The notes under the pieces were generated by a model. That model searched no databases and was not told the origin of the DNA. It was given only the letters and a program-made list of their open reading frames with translations. This document shows positions 22,256 through 31,305 of a DNA stretch of 64,000 nucleotides, one piece after another. This stretch comes from HGM10766 sp900757295 (GTDB taxonomy: Bacteria > Bacillota_I > Bacilli_A > RF39 > UBA660): NCBI GenBank assembly GCA_025992315.1, contig DAJPHG010000001.1, positions 124,001 to 188,000 of the forward strand. Reading direction: 5' to 3'. Position numbers and translations under genes: made by a program. How positions within the stretch are numbered: the first letter of the stretch is position 1; each line of letters starts with the position of its first letter.

Positions 22256-22792
22256 TTAGCTTTTAGCGATTTGCTGGTACTTTTCATAGTACATTTCAAT
22301 ACTTTTTTTAGAAAATGGGCCTATATTTTCTCTTTTCATTTCGATTAAACTTGATAATTCACTTTTTAATATTATGTGTAACTCTTGTGGATAATGCATT
22401 ATTTTTCGATGGTAATTATATTCATTGCGGTCTAATACTCTGAAACCTCCATCTGGAAATACTCTTAAATCTAAATCATAATCTATATATTTAATTACAT
22501 TATTTTCTATTAAATACGGAGTAGCAATATTACAATAGTAAAATAATCCATATTTCTTTAATTGAGCAATTACATTAAACCATCTTTTTTTATAAAAGAA
22601 TAATATAGCTGGTTCTTTAGTTTTATAACTTCTACCATCATCTTCAGTTATTTTTGTTTTATAGTTACCACAAACAATTAATTCATCATTTACATCTAAT
22701 ACTATTGCTTCGTCAGAAACTCGTTCTAAACGACCATCATGTTTATAACAATGAATTTTTAGTTTGTCTCCTACTTTTATATTATTATTCAT
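22256..22792 (-). CDS. ntdp: Nucleoside tri-/diphosphatase Ntdp (DUF402)
   Basis: 178 residues, cytoplasmic, of the DUF402 family of metal-dependent nucleoside tri- and diphosphatases (Bacillus YgaC type). Family text is very clear: IHCYKHDGRLER near 13-24, TEDDGRSYKTKEPAILFF, RWFNVIAQLKKYGLFYYCN and YIDYDLDLRVFPDG near 102-115 with the metal-binding acidic residues, then GPFSKKSIEMYYEKY at the end. Stand-alone gene directly upstream of the rRNA promoters. Confidence 0.92.
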   Translation of the reverse strand: MNNNIKVGDKLKIHCYKHDGRLERVSDEAIVLDVNDELIVCGNYKTKITEDDGRSYKTKEPAILFFYKKRWFNVIAQLKKYGLFYYCNIATPYLIENNVIKYIDYDLDLRVFPDGGFRVLDRNEYNYHRKIMHYPQELHIILKSELSSLIEMKRENIGPFSKKSIEMYYEKYQQIAKS

Positions 22793-22866
22793 CTTATCAC
22801 AACTTTCATTTCCAATTATACTATATTTGATATTAATTCTCTATTAAAAAAAGGCTATACAGCAGA

Positions 22867-24108
22867 CTATTGTTTATTTTTTAATATTTCTATTGCTTTA
22901 TTTAATTGAGTATCAACAATTGTTTGATTATTTTCATCAACATCTAAATCAATTTCATAATCTGGAGTTATACCTACTCCATCAATACACTTGCCATTTG
23001 GTGTTAGCCATTTAGCTGTAGTATACTTAGCCATACTTCCATCTTCTAAATTTAAAGTTTGTTGAACTTTGCCCTTACCATAACTTTTTTTACCTACTAG
23101 AGTTGCATTATAGCTTTCTTTTAAAGCAGAAGTTAATATTTCTGAAGCTGATGCACTATATTCATTTATTAAAACTACTACAGGATAATCTCTTTTTTCA
23201 CTTGTAGTATCTTTATATGTTTGAGTTTTATCTTTTTCTTGTAATGAATATATAATTTTCTCTTTTTCTAAAAACATGCTAGCAATTTCTTTAGCACTAA
23301 TTAAATAACCACCAGCGTTATTCCTAACATCTATGACCAAACTATCAATATTATCTTTTTCGAGGCTTAGAAGAGCCTTTTTTACTTGCTTACTAGTAGT
23401 ATTAGAGAAAGTTGTAATATCTATGTAACCTATTTTTTTATTTTCTTCTTCTATAACCTTACTAGTAACTGAAGGGATATATAATTTATCTTTTTTTACA
23501 GTAACTTTCTTTTCTTCATTATTTCTTAAAATAGTTATTTCAACTTTATCATTTTCATTTTTTATTTTAGTTGCTACATAACTATTATCTTTTTCGCTAA
23601 CATCTTCATTATTTACTTTTATTATTTTATCACCTTTTTGTAATCCTGCTTCTTTAGCAGGAGAATCATCAAACACATTATATATTATTTTGTCCTGATA
23701 TATCTCTACCCCTATTCCTTGATATTCACCTGCTAATTGTTCTAACAATGATGATGTCTCATCTTTACTTAAATGTTCAGAATAATTATCTCCTAAATAA
23801 CTAAACATAGCATTTATAGCACTATCAACTAATTCTTCTTCATTAACATCTTGATAATATTCTTTAATAATTGAAGCATAAACTTGTAAAAATTCATTTA
23901 CATTTTTATTGTTACTTAAATTTTCATAAGAAGCTATAGCTGAAGTTTCATACTTTTTATAAAAAATAAAACCTGTTGCTATTGAGCATAAAATTCCAGT
24001 AATAATCGTAATTATAATAACTTCATATAATTTAAATCCTTGGATTCCATTATTACTTTTTAACTTCTTTTGCTTTTCTTTAAATTTATTTATCTTACTT
24101 GCTTTCAC
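22867..24108 (-). CDS. C-terminal processing protease (S41 family, CtpB-like)
   Basis: 413 residues. Cytoplasmic Lys-rich start, one membrane anchor near 27-48 (VIIITIITGILCSIATGFIF), PDZ domain near 115-200 (GIGVEIYQDKI, DSPAKEAGLQKGDKIIKVN), then the serine/lysine protease core: the nucleophile region YSASASEILTSAL near 318-330 and the base Lys in GKKSYGKGKVQQ near 340-351. Anchored outside, it degrades or matures exported proteins. GTG start with AGTAGGTG upstream. Confidence 0.9.
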   Translation of the reverse strand: MKASKINKFKEKQKKLKSNNGIQGFKLYEVIIITIITGILCSIATGFIFYKKYETSAIASYENLSNNKNVNEFLQVYASIIKEYYQDVNEEELVDSAINAMFSYLGDNYSEHLSKDETSSLLEQLAGEYQGIGVEIYQDKIIYNVFDDSPAKEAGLQKGDKIIKVNNEDVSEKDNSYVATKIKNENDKVEITILRNNEEKKVTVKKDKLYIPSVTSKVIEEENKKIGYIDITTFSNTTSKQVKKALLSLEKDNIDSLVIDVRNNAGGYLISAKEIASMFLEKEKIIYSLQEKDKTQTYKDTTSEKRDYPVVVLINEYSASASEILTSALKESYNATLVGKKSYGKGKVQQTLNLEDGSMAKYTTAKWLTPNGKCIDGVGITPDYEIDLDVDENNQTIVDTQLNKAIEILKNKQ

Positions 24109-24163
24109 CTAAACACCTACTTTATCTATATATCATGATAACACAGCAATTTTAAAAATTAAA

Positions 24164-24188
24164 GAAAAAAGAAGGTATCACACCTTCT
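24164..24188 (-). terminator. Intrinsic terminator after the 24187 gene
   Basis: AGAAGGT/ACCTTCT on the minus strand with a 5-base loop, then TTTTTTC. Confidence 0.75.
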
Positions 24189-24897
24189 ATTCTAATTCTT
24201 TAACAATATTATCCTTGCCTTCAATATATTTAGCAATTTTGCCTTTATTAAATTTGATTAAAGTATAATCTCCAACTTTTAATTCAGATGCTTTTGTAGC
24301 ATTTTTATTAACATTATCTTTATCATAGTATGATTTATTCATATAATCATCTAAATCAGCCATATATATCTTTATATGATTTTCTTTTTGATTATATGTT
24401 TGAATAATTGTTGAAAAATAATTTGCTTGTTCATCACTCTTTTTATATGCAATAACATAATATTCATCATATGGTCTATTAAATGCAGAACCTAAAATAG
24501 TTATATCATAGTTAAATGATGTTTCAGTTGTGTTATTGTTGCTTTTTTTATTATTAAATAAATCTTTACTAACAAATGCTCTAGTAAACAGATAGATTGC
24601 AACTACGCAAACTACAACTACTAGTAGTACAATTATAAATTTCTTTACTACTTTATTTTCTTCATTTTCTATTTTTATTAATTTTTTTACTTCTTTTTTT
24701 TGCTTTTTCTTATCTTTGTTAGTTACAACTTTTGTTTCTATCTCTTTTGATTCTTTAGTTGAATCGCTCTCTACAATAGCATTTTTTTTAGTTTCCTCTA
24801 ATTTTTTTACAGTTTCTTTTTTAGTTTGAGGACTAGTTACTTTTTTTGATTTTGATTTATTATTAGTTGTTTTTTTCTTTTTTGTTTCTTTTTCCAT
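24187..24897 (-). CDS. Lys-rich bitopic membrane protein, unknown
   Basis: 236 residues. The first 90 are extremely rich in Lys, Thr and Glu and look disordered; a transmembrane segment lies near 91-110 (IVLLVVVVCVVAIYLFT), then about 125 residues outside with a compact fold ending in VKELE. ATG 24897 is chosen because GGGAGGTGAG is 5 bases upstream, while the GTG three codons earlier lies inside that site. No family recognised. Between an S41 protease and the cohesin-like protein, so likely an envelope role. Confidence 0.6.
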   Translation of the reverse strand: MEKETKKKKTTNNKSKSKKVTSPQTKKETVKKLEETKKNAIVESDSTKESKEIETKVVTNKDKKKQKKEVKKLIKIENEENKVVKKFIIVLLVVVVCVVAIYLFTRAFVSKDLFNNKKSNNNTTETSFNYDITILGSAFNRPYDEYYVIAYKKSDEQANYFSTIIQTYNQKENHIKIYMADLDDYMNKSYYDKDNVNKNATKASELKVGDYTLIKFNKGKIAKYIEGKDNIVKELE

Positions 24898-24943
24898 TAA
24901 TCTCACCTCCCTAATTATATAAAAAATATTTATTTAAATCAAA

Positions 24944-24972
24944 TAAAAAGTACATAATAAGATATGTACTAA
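24944..24972 (-). terminator. Intrinsic terminator after the cohesin-like gene
   Basis: AGTACATA/TATGTACT on the minus strand with a short loop and a T-rich tail. Confidence 0.65.
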
Positions 24973-24973
24973 T

Positions 24974-26380
24974 TTAATCATCAAAAAGTTTATACATTTC
25001 GTCTTCTTTGCTATTTTCTATTACTTCTTCAGCTATTTTTTCAGTTTCTGGCAATTCATTGTCTTTAATTTCTGAATTACTTAATTTGCTTAATATATTT
25101 CTAATTTTCTTTTTTCTTTTAGAATTCTTTACACATAATACTATTATTATAATTATAAAAATTAATAGTAATGCCCAAGAACCTAAAATTATATATATTC
25201 CAATATACATATAATCTATTAAAAAATTAGAATATTCATCATTATATAATTGAATAGTATTATTTTCTATATCATAAGAATAGTAGTTTTTCTTTCCCGT
25301 ATCTAAATCAATTCCATAAACAATTGCAAATTTTGAGTCTTTCTTTATTTTCAAAACTTTTACATTTAAATCATTTATCTTAATTTCATATTTTTTATAG
25401 CCTTTTATGTTTTTATTTATAGATAAAGGATAGAGATTAATATTATTGAATTTCATTTCTTTATATAGAGTATATGTTTTTTTATTTTGATCATATATAT
25501 ATAAATTAATATTACCTTTTTCGTCTTTTAAACCAACTAATGTAAATTTAGTTATTTCATTATAGAAGGCTGGAGTTTCTTTGCCATCAATTATTATTGT
25601 TTTTTCTTCATAATTTTCTGGCTTAGTTAATAAATCCTTATTTCTTACAACTGTATATGTTTGTTTATTTAATGATACTTTAATTGGATCTTTTTCTTCT
25701 ACAGTTGCTTTAATTACATATGTTTTTTTATTTCCGTTTTCTGCTGTTACAATAATTTCTAAAGTATTTATTCCTTCTGATACTTTTACTTCACCAGCAC
25801 CAATTATATTAGCTTTTTTATCTTCTTTATCTGCTATTATATTTATTGATTCAGTATCACTAGGTAAATTCAAACTATACTCTAAGGTATCTTTATTAAA
25901 TTCTGGTGTTAAAGTCTGATTTTCAACTTTTAAACTAGAAAGATAATTATTGCTGCTTAATGTTTTACCCTCATTTGGAGTTGTAGTTGTATTACTAGCT
26001 CCAACTGTTACAGAAGTTGAACCAGAAAGTGACCCTGAGTTATCATCCTCAAAAGAACCACTTGCTCTGAATGAACCACTACCATTGCTTTTAGCTTTAA
26101 ATGTTAAAGTTACACTTCCATTTCCTTCAACTAAACAATTAAGGCCATTACAATTATCTGATGAAGAAACAAAAGCAAAACGATCTTGATCATAAGAAAT
26201 TGAAAAATTTGAATAAGTATAGCTTGTTCCTCCAGATATTTTTGCTGTTATTTTTACAGTTGATCCTACACTTACTGTTGAACTACTTTTACTTAAAGAT
26301 AAAGAGGCAGCGTTGATGCTCCCCATTATTAAAAAGTAAGATATTATTGCAAAAGTAAGTAATTTTATATTTTTTTTCAT
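24974..26380 (-). CDS. Membrane-anchored surface protein with cohesin-like and cadherin-like domains
   Basis: 468 residues. Signal peptide 1-24 ending in INA. Residues about 25-130 are a beta-sandwich resembling cohesin (VSVGSTVKITAKISGG, SISYDQDRFAFVSS, VTLTFKAKSNGSGSF). After a Thr/Asn linker, about 145-230 match the cadherin-like beta-sandwich family (YLSSLKVENQTLTPEFNKDT, EYSLNLPSD, NTLEIIVTAENG). A further outer domain follows, then a transmembrane helix near 395-420 and a cytoplasmic acidic tail. Directly upstream on the same strand is a glucosaminidase bearing a dockerin; the pair is suggestive. The cohesin assignment is by appearance only. Confidence 0.65.
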   Translation of the reverse strand: MKKNIKLLTFAIISYFLIMGSINAASLSLSKSSSTVSVGSTVKITAKISGGTSYTYSNFSISYDQDRFAFVSSSDNCNGLNCLVEGNGSVTLTFKAKSNGSGSFRASGSFEDDNSGSLSGSTSVTVGASNTTTTPNEGKTLSSNNYLSSLKVENQTLTPEFNKDTLEYSLNLPSDTESINIIADKEDKKANIIGAGEVKVSEGINTLEIIVTAENGNKKTYVIKATVEEKDPIKVSLNKQTYTVVRNKDLLTKPENYEEKTIIIDGKETPAFYNEITKFTLVGLKDEKGNINLYIYDQNKKTYTLYKEMKFNNINLYPLSINKNIKGYKKYEIKINDLNVKVLKIKKDSKFAIVYGIDLDTGKKNYYSYDIENNTIQLYNDEYSNFLIDYMYIGIYIILGSWALLLIFIIIIIVLCVKNSKRKKKIRNILSKLSNSEIKDNELPETEKIAEEVIENSKEDEMYKLFDD

Positions 26381-26392
26381 AGACTTAATCTC

Positions 26393-28192
26393 CTATTGAT
26401 TTATTTCAGATATTTTTAAGATTTTTTTCTTCATTAATACTAAGTCAGTTAATGTTACTTTTCCATCTTTATTAACATCTGCAGCTTTAAGTTTATCACT
26501 ATTTAAATTATTATATCCTAATATATATTTTTTTAATTGTACTAAATCTGCTAGGCCAATTTTAGCATCAGCATTAAGATCTCCGTAAAGTATAACTGTA
26601 TAAGATTTATTATTAATATTTAATTTATCACCAGTAGCTAAATATCCATGAGCAGAAGTTGATACGTCGCCGCCATTATTTCTTAATGAAGCAGTTAATA
26701 AATCTACTTCCATTCCTTCGTATATTCCAGTTATGGTAGAACCATCAGTTTTTAATCCAACAGTATTAATTAATTTATTAGGATCTATTGTAACTGTGTT
26801 ATTGTTATTGTTATTTCCATTATTATTATTGTTATTGTTATTGTTGTTATTATTTGCACTATCATCTTTTGGAAGTGTAGATTCATCTAATGTTGTTGAT
26901 GGTAATTCTGTATTAGTTGGCATGTTATTGTATATAGGAATGGCAAATTTAAATGAATTATTTAATAAGTTCATATTTGCATAAGAATTGTATGTTGATA
27001 ATGATTCACTGTATACAGCTTGTATATTTGTCATATATCCATGTGTCAATGCTGTGTATTTAGAGTTAGGATCTACATTAAATCTTTGTAAATAAGTCGT
27101 ATATTGTCCTTTACTTATATAAGATGATGCAATCATCTGTGCTCCACCAGATATTGAGGCTTCTATACTCTTCCAAGGTCTATTATGACTTGTAGCAGAT
27201 CCATTACTACCACCATTTGCATAAACTAAACCTCTTAAAACAGCATTGCTTCCAGTTGTTGCTCCAATATTATAAACATTATATAAACCACTATATGTTT
27301 TTCCATCATAAGTAAATTGTTCACCCGTTGTTGCTTTACTTACTCCTATACTAGCTCCTACTTCTTGTCTTACTCTGCTTGCTAAATAAATTGGATTAAT
27401 ATTATAAGTAGCTCCAGCTGATACAAAACTATCTGCGTAATTTGACATATTGCCGCCGTTAAATACAGACTTAACAGCATTGGCATTTTGGTATGATGCA
27501 TCATAATTTAATTTTTCAAACATAAATACATGTTTTTCATCTAAAAAGTTTCTAGGATCCATGTAATAAGCAACTACTCCTGAAGAAGCAGCATACCAAT
27601 TGCTTCCTTCTAAAACAATAAATTTTTTGGTACTTGGGTCATAAGAACCACTAGCTGTTGATTTCCAACCATCATATTTGGTTTGAATTAAACTTACACC
27701 AACTACGCTCTGTTTGGCTACAGCAGTAGACCAATAAATATTTGTTTTTATAGGTTCAAAAGTCCAATTTGGATGTTTTTTATGAAGTTCGCTTAGATAT
27801 GACCAGTAAGTTGATGGAAATCCCAAATTTTGTAATTGACGTTCATAGTCATCTTCCGGTGTATTTGATGTATTGCCTTGTGAAGTTATAGAAAGATATG
27901 TTCCACAAACATAAGCTTCTCTTGAACTATTATAATTTATTTGATACCATCCCATTGAACAACCACTAGTTGAAACAGGAGATCCACTAACTAATTCAAC
28001 TTGAGTATTAAAAGCAACCTCACCAATCTTATTATATTTAGTTCCTGGTCCTTGTCTAACAGTTAAGCCGTCACTAGCTAAAACTTTACCATAATACTTT
28101 ACTGCAGCTGAAGTTACTAATGGTGCAATAAAATACGAAAATAACATTAAAGCCAACATAAATATGGTAATTTGTTTATTTTTCCTTAGCAT
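26393..28192 (-). CDS. Secreted N-acetylglucosaminidase with SH3b and type I dockerin
   Basis: 599 residues from ATG 28192 (AAGGAG 9 bases upstream). Signal peptide about 1-30. SH3-like wall-binding domain about 33-100 (GLTVRQGPGTKYNKIGEV). The glucosaminidase domain (GH73/LytB-type) spans about 125-410, with SRVRQEVGASIG containing the likely catalytic Glu near 278 and NVYNIGATTGSNAVLRGL. A poly-Asn linker follows, then a C-terminal dockerin with two calcium F-hand repeats, DLNADAKIGLADL and DVNKDGKVTLTDL. It cleaves peptidoglycan glycan strands. The gene lies 12 bases before the cohesin-like gene, so they form an operon. Confidence 0.88.
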   Translation of the reverse strand: MLRKNKQITIFMLALMLFSYFIAPLVTSAAVKYYGKVLASDGLTVRQGPGTKYNKIGEVAFNTQVELVSGSPVSTSGCSMGWYQINYNSSREAYVCGTYLSITSQGNTSNTPEDDYERQLQNLGFPSTYWSYLSELHKKHPNWTFEPIKTNIYWSTAVAKQSVVGVSLIQTKYDGWKSTASGSYDPSTKKFIVLEGSNWYAASSGVVAYYMDPRNFLDEKHVFMFEKLNYDASYQNANAVKSVFNGGNMSNYADSFVSAGATYNINPIYLASRVRQEVGASIGVSKATTGEQFTYDGKTYSGLYNVYNIGATTGSNAVLRGLVYANGGSNGSATSHNRPWKSIEASISGGAQMIASSYISKGQYTTYLQRFNVDPNSKYTALTHGYMTNIQAVYSESLSTYNSYANMNLLNNSFKFAIPIYNNMPTNTELPSTTLDESTLPKDDSANNNNNNNNNNNNGNNNNNNTVTIDPNKLINTVGLKTDGSTITGIYEGMEVDLLTASLRNNGGDVSTSAHGYLATGDKLNINNKSYTVILYGDLNADAKIGLADLVQLKKYILGYNNLNSDKLKAADVNKDGKVTLTDLVLMKKKILKISEINQ

Positions 28193-28292
28193 CACTATCA
28201 ACTCCTTTATATCATATCAATTATAGCAAAAAGAAGTAAAAAAGTAAAAAAAATTGTCGATAGCTATATTTTATTGACGAATTTATGTCAAG

Positions 28293-28321
28293 TTGTATTT
28301 AAGTATATTTTATTGTATAAT
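28293..28321 (+). promoter_or_regulatory. Promoter of the LCP gene
   Basis: TTGTAT, 17 bases, TATAAT, about 30 bases ahead of the start codon; a second TATAAT-like box follows at about 28330. Confidence 0.5.
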
Positions 28322-28352
28322 ATTTCATTATAATATAGAAGAGGTATTTTGA

Positions 28353-30269
28353 ATGAAAGTTTTATTTAACAAATTAAAAAAATGTAGCAAAGTTTTATTA
28401 ACCCTGTTTATTATTAGTTTGATTTTATATACAGGTTCTTTAATATTTTTGACAATTAATTTAACAAGTTTAAGTGGAATTGAAACAGCACTCAGAATTA
28501 TAGCTTTAGTAATATTTTATTTATTCCTGATATGTTATTTAATTGGTGGATTAATAGCCCTTATAACTAAGAGGAAAAAGACTTTTATAGTAATGATGAT
28601 ATTTAGTATTTTATTAAGTGGTGTATTCTTAGTTGCCTCTTATTATATTGATAAAACTTATAATAAAGTTGATAATATTAGCAAAAAATATGTTACTTAT
28701 ACTTCTAATATGATAGCTTTAAATGATACAGAAAATTCTGATATTAAAAAAATTGGAATGATTAGTGATAAAGATGATGTTGAAGGTAATATCTTGGCTA
28801 AAAAAATAATGAAAAAAGAAAATATTTCAGATAATAAAATAGTTAAGTATGATGATTATTATGAAATGTTAACAGATCTTTATGCTAAAGAAATAGATGC
28901 TGTATTTGTAACTAGTAATTATGGTGTCTTGTTCTCTTCTGAGGAATTATTTGCAAATATTAAAAACGATGTTAAAGTTGTTTATGAATATAGTGAAAAA
29001 ATGGAAAATAAAGATAAAACAAGTGCAGATACTGCTTCAACTAAAAAACTTACAGAGCCATTTACAATATTATTATTAGGAGTTGATTCTGAAAAAGATG
29101 GTTTAAATGCTAATCAGGCTTTTAATGGTGATACTTTAATGATGATTACATTTAACCCTAAAACTTTGAATGCTACAATGTTTAGTATTCCAAGAGATAC
29201 TTATGTGCCAATTGCTTGTAGAAATAATGCTGAAAATAAAATTAATTCATCTGCAGCAAGTGGTACAAAATGTGTTATAGATACAATTGAAAATTTAACA
29301 GATATAGATGTTGATTATTATGTTAAAGTTAATTTTAAAGGGGTTGTTGATTTAGTTGATGCTTTAAATGGGATAGATGTTGATGTACCAGTTTCATTCT
29401 GTGAACAAGATTCTAACCGCTTATTTGGAGATAATGAAATATGTCTAAAACCAGGTGAACAAACTTTAAAAGGTGAAGCTGCCTTAGCATTATCTAGACA
29501 TAGAAAAACATTACCGCTTGGAGATTTCCAAAGAGTTCAACATCAACAATTAGTTGTTGAAGGAATAGCAAAAAAAGCAAAGACAATTCGCAGTGTAAAT
29601 GATTTTTATAAGATTCTAGATGCAATAAGTAAAAATATTGATACTAATATGAGTACTAATCAAATGTTATCTTTCTATAATGTATTTAAGAAAATGTTAA
29701 CTACTACATTGTCTGGTAAAGATGACTTTATAACTATTGATCATACGTATCTTACTGGTAGTGATTTGTCAATCTATAACCCATCAACAAGAATGAACAT
29801 GTATACATTCCAATATAATAGAGCTAGTTTAAAGGAAATCGTTACTTTAATGAAAGTTAATTTAGGTTTAGAAAAAGCAGATTTAATTAAAAACTTTAAT
29901 TTCTCAATTAATACTGAATATGAATTAAGTGTAGCTGGAAAAACAGGAAAAGCTACTTCAGCTAGTGCTTTAACATCAGAGATATTAAAAAAAGCAAATA
30001 AGAATACAAATTCTAATACAACAAATAGTAAAACTACTACTGATACTAAAACAAAAGATACTACAACTAAAAGTGATACTCAAAATACTACAACAAGCTC
30101 TACTAAAGATGACAGTGATAATGATAATGATAAAACATCAAAAGATGATACTAGTAAAGATGAAGATAAAAAGGATGACAATACAGATCCAACTCCTACG
30201 CCTGCCCCTACACCAGATCCAACTCCTACACCAAATCCTGATCCAACAACACCTGATACTACTGAATAA
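28353..30269 (+). CDS. LytR-CpsA-Psr (LCP) family glycopolymer ligase
   Basis: 638 residues. Three to four membrane spans fill the first 100 residues. An extra alpha/beta domain (about 110-220, KIGMISDKDDVEGN) precedes the LCP catalytic core about 235-450: LLLGVDS near 244-250, NGDTLMMI, SIPRDTYVPI, ENKINSSAA and SRHRKTLPLGDFQRVQHQQ, which hold the Arg/Asp residues binding the lipid pyrophosphate. LCP enzymes attach teichoic acid-like polymers to peptidoglycan. The last 80 residues are a low-complexity Thr/Lys/Asp then Pro-Thr tail, probably wall-spanning. Own promoter and terminator. Confidence 0.93.
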   Translation: MKVLFNKLKKCSKVLLTLFIISLILYTGSLIFLTINLTSLSGIETALRIIALVIFYLFLICYLIGGLIALITKRKKTFIVMMIFSILLSGVFLVASYYIDKTYNKVDNISKKYVTYTSNMIALNDTENSDIKKIGMISDKDDVEGNILAKKIMKKENISDNKIVKYDDYYEMLTDLYAKEIDAVFVTSNYGVLFSSEELFANIKNDVKVVYEYSEKMENKDKTSADTASTKKLTEPFTILLLGVDSEKDGLNANQAFNGDTLMMITFNPKTLNATMFSIPRDTYVPIACRNNAENKINSSAASGTKCVIDTIENLTDIDVDYYVKVNFKGVVDLVDALNGIDVDVPVSFCEQDSNRLFGDNEICLKPGEQTLKGEAALALSRHRKTLPLGDFQRVQHQQLVVEGIAKKAKTIRSVNDFYKILDAISKNIDTNMSTNQMLSFYNVFKKMLTTTLSGKDDFITIDHTYLTGSDLSIYNPSTRMNMYTFQYNRASLKEIVTLMKVNLGLEKADLIKNFNFSINTEYELSVAGKTGKATSASALTSEILKKANKNTNSNTTNSKTTTDTKTKDTTTKSDTQNTTTSSTKDDSDNDNDKTSKDDTSKDEDKKDDNTDPTPTPAPTPDPTPTPNPDPTTPDTTE

Positions 30270-30271
30270 TA

Positions 30272-30296
30272 AAAACTACCAAATGGTAGTTTTTTT
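30272..30296 (+). terminator. Intrinsic terminator after the LCP gene
   Basis: AAAACTACC/GGTAGTTTT with a 4-base loop and T tail. Confidence 0.85.
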
Positions 30297-30314
30297 ATAC
30301 TTAAATTTAGATAT

Positions 30315-30337
30315 TAAAAAAAGCCATTAAGGCTTTT
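30315..30337 (-). terminator. Intrinsic terminator after the cysteine peptidase gene
   Basis: AAAAGCC/GGCTTTT with a 5-base loop and T run on the minus strand. Confidence 0.75.
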
Positions 30338-30341
30338 AATT

Positions 30342-31274
30342 TTAAGAATTATTATTTTTTTTATCTGATTTTGGTTTAGTTGTTACACGAATTATTTTTC
30401 CTGGGCGAATGTCCTCTTTAGCAAATCTATTTTTTACAAGTGGTTCACCATGAGCCTCATTCCATGCTTTAGCCTTTGTATCTCCACAATCATAAGCGTA
30501 AACATTACCGTCTTTTACTTCAACGGTTATATTCATATGTCCAGCTCCACCAGAACCACCACCATTATCACGAACTAATATATCTCCTGGTTGAAGTTTA
30601 TCACTAACATCTTCTCCTGCTGCTACTGATATTTCTTCCCAACCATATTTTTCTTTAAAATTGGTAGTCATGTAATAACCTGTGGCTTTTTGTTCACTAA
30701 AATCTTCAGTATAACCATATTCATATAATACCCAGCTTATATAGCCACTACAGTCCATATTAGTTCCTTTAGGTGGCATTGATCCAACTCCTCCATATGA
30801 AGTGAATTTACCTGATGCTATATCATTTTCCCATAATTTTTCTGCAGCACTTAAAACATCTTTAGAACTTCCTGAAACTAAAGCATCTTTACTATATGAA
30901 ACTTCATAATCACTACTATTCTTTTTTAAGCTTTCTTTTGCCTGCTCTTGAACTTGTTTTTTTAATACTGATATATATTCACTATTAGCATTTTTTATAC
31001 ATTCATTAAAGACTAATAATGTATCATTTAAGTCTACAGTTATAGAAAATACCACATTAATTATTGTTGGTAAGAAAAATATTATTGCAGCTGAAGCTAC
31101 AGAAATGCCAAATTTTTTAACAGCTGGCATCATACTATCTGGATCTGTTATTGATTTAAATAAGTTAACACTACCTAATATTATTAATATAACTGGTATC
31201 AATATTTTTAATACTGTTATAAAATATTTAGCTATTCTTACCCCTTCTAAAAAATGATAATCGCAAAAATTCAT
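30342..31274 (-). CDS. Membrane-anchored NlpC/P60-like cysteine peptidase
   Basis: 310 residues. An N-terminal module of about 85 residues with two hydrophobic segments (YFITVLKILIPVILIILGS and GISVASAAIIFFLPTIINVV) is nearly identical to that of the next gene and resembles small VirB2/TrbC-type hairpins. After a linker with coiled-coil character, the catalytic domain (about 150-300) shows MDCSGYISWVLYEYGY with the nucleophile Cys and GAGHMNITVEV with the catalytic His. Predicted to cut peptide cross-bridges of peptidoglycan. GAGGGAG ribosome site. Confidence 0.75.
   Translation of the reverse strand: MNFCDYHFLEGVRIAKYFITVLKILIPVILIILGSVNLFKSITDPDSMMPAVKKFGISVASAAIIFFLPTIINVVFSITVDLNDTLLVFNECIKNANSEYISVLKKQVQEQAKESLKKNSSDYEVSYSKDALVSGSSKDVLSAAEKLWENDIASGKFTSYGGVGSMPPKGTNMDCSGYISWVLYEYGYTEDFSEQKATGYYMTTNFKEKYGWEEISVAAGEDVSDKLQPGDILVRDNGGGSGGAGHMNITVEVKDGNVYAYDCGDTKAKAWNEAHGEPLVKNRFAKEDIRPGKIIRVTTKPKSDKKNNNS
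31161..31274 (-). repeat. Direct repeat, copy 1 (membrane-anchor coding)
   Basis: About 114 bases covering the first codons of the cysteine peptidase gene, matching 32380-32493 with a single mismatch near the distal end. Indicates recent duplication or gene conversion of the anchor module. Confidence 0.9.
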
Positions 31275-31305
31275 AAATTTACTCCCTCATACTTATATTA
31301 TTTTT

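Noticed and set aside
26733..26984. Plus-strand frame rich in Leu opposite the glucosaminidase
   Set aside because: It is the antisense of the poly-Asn linker; no start signals.
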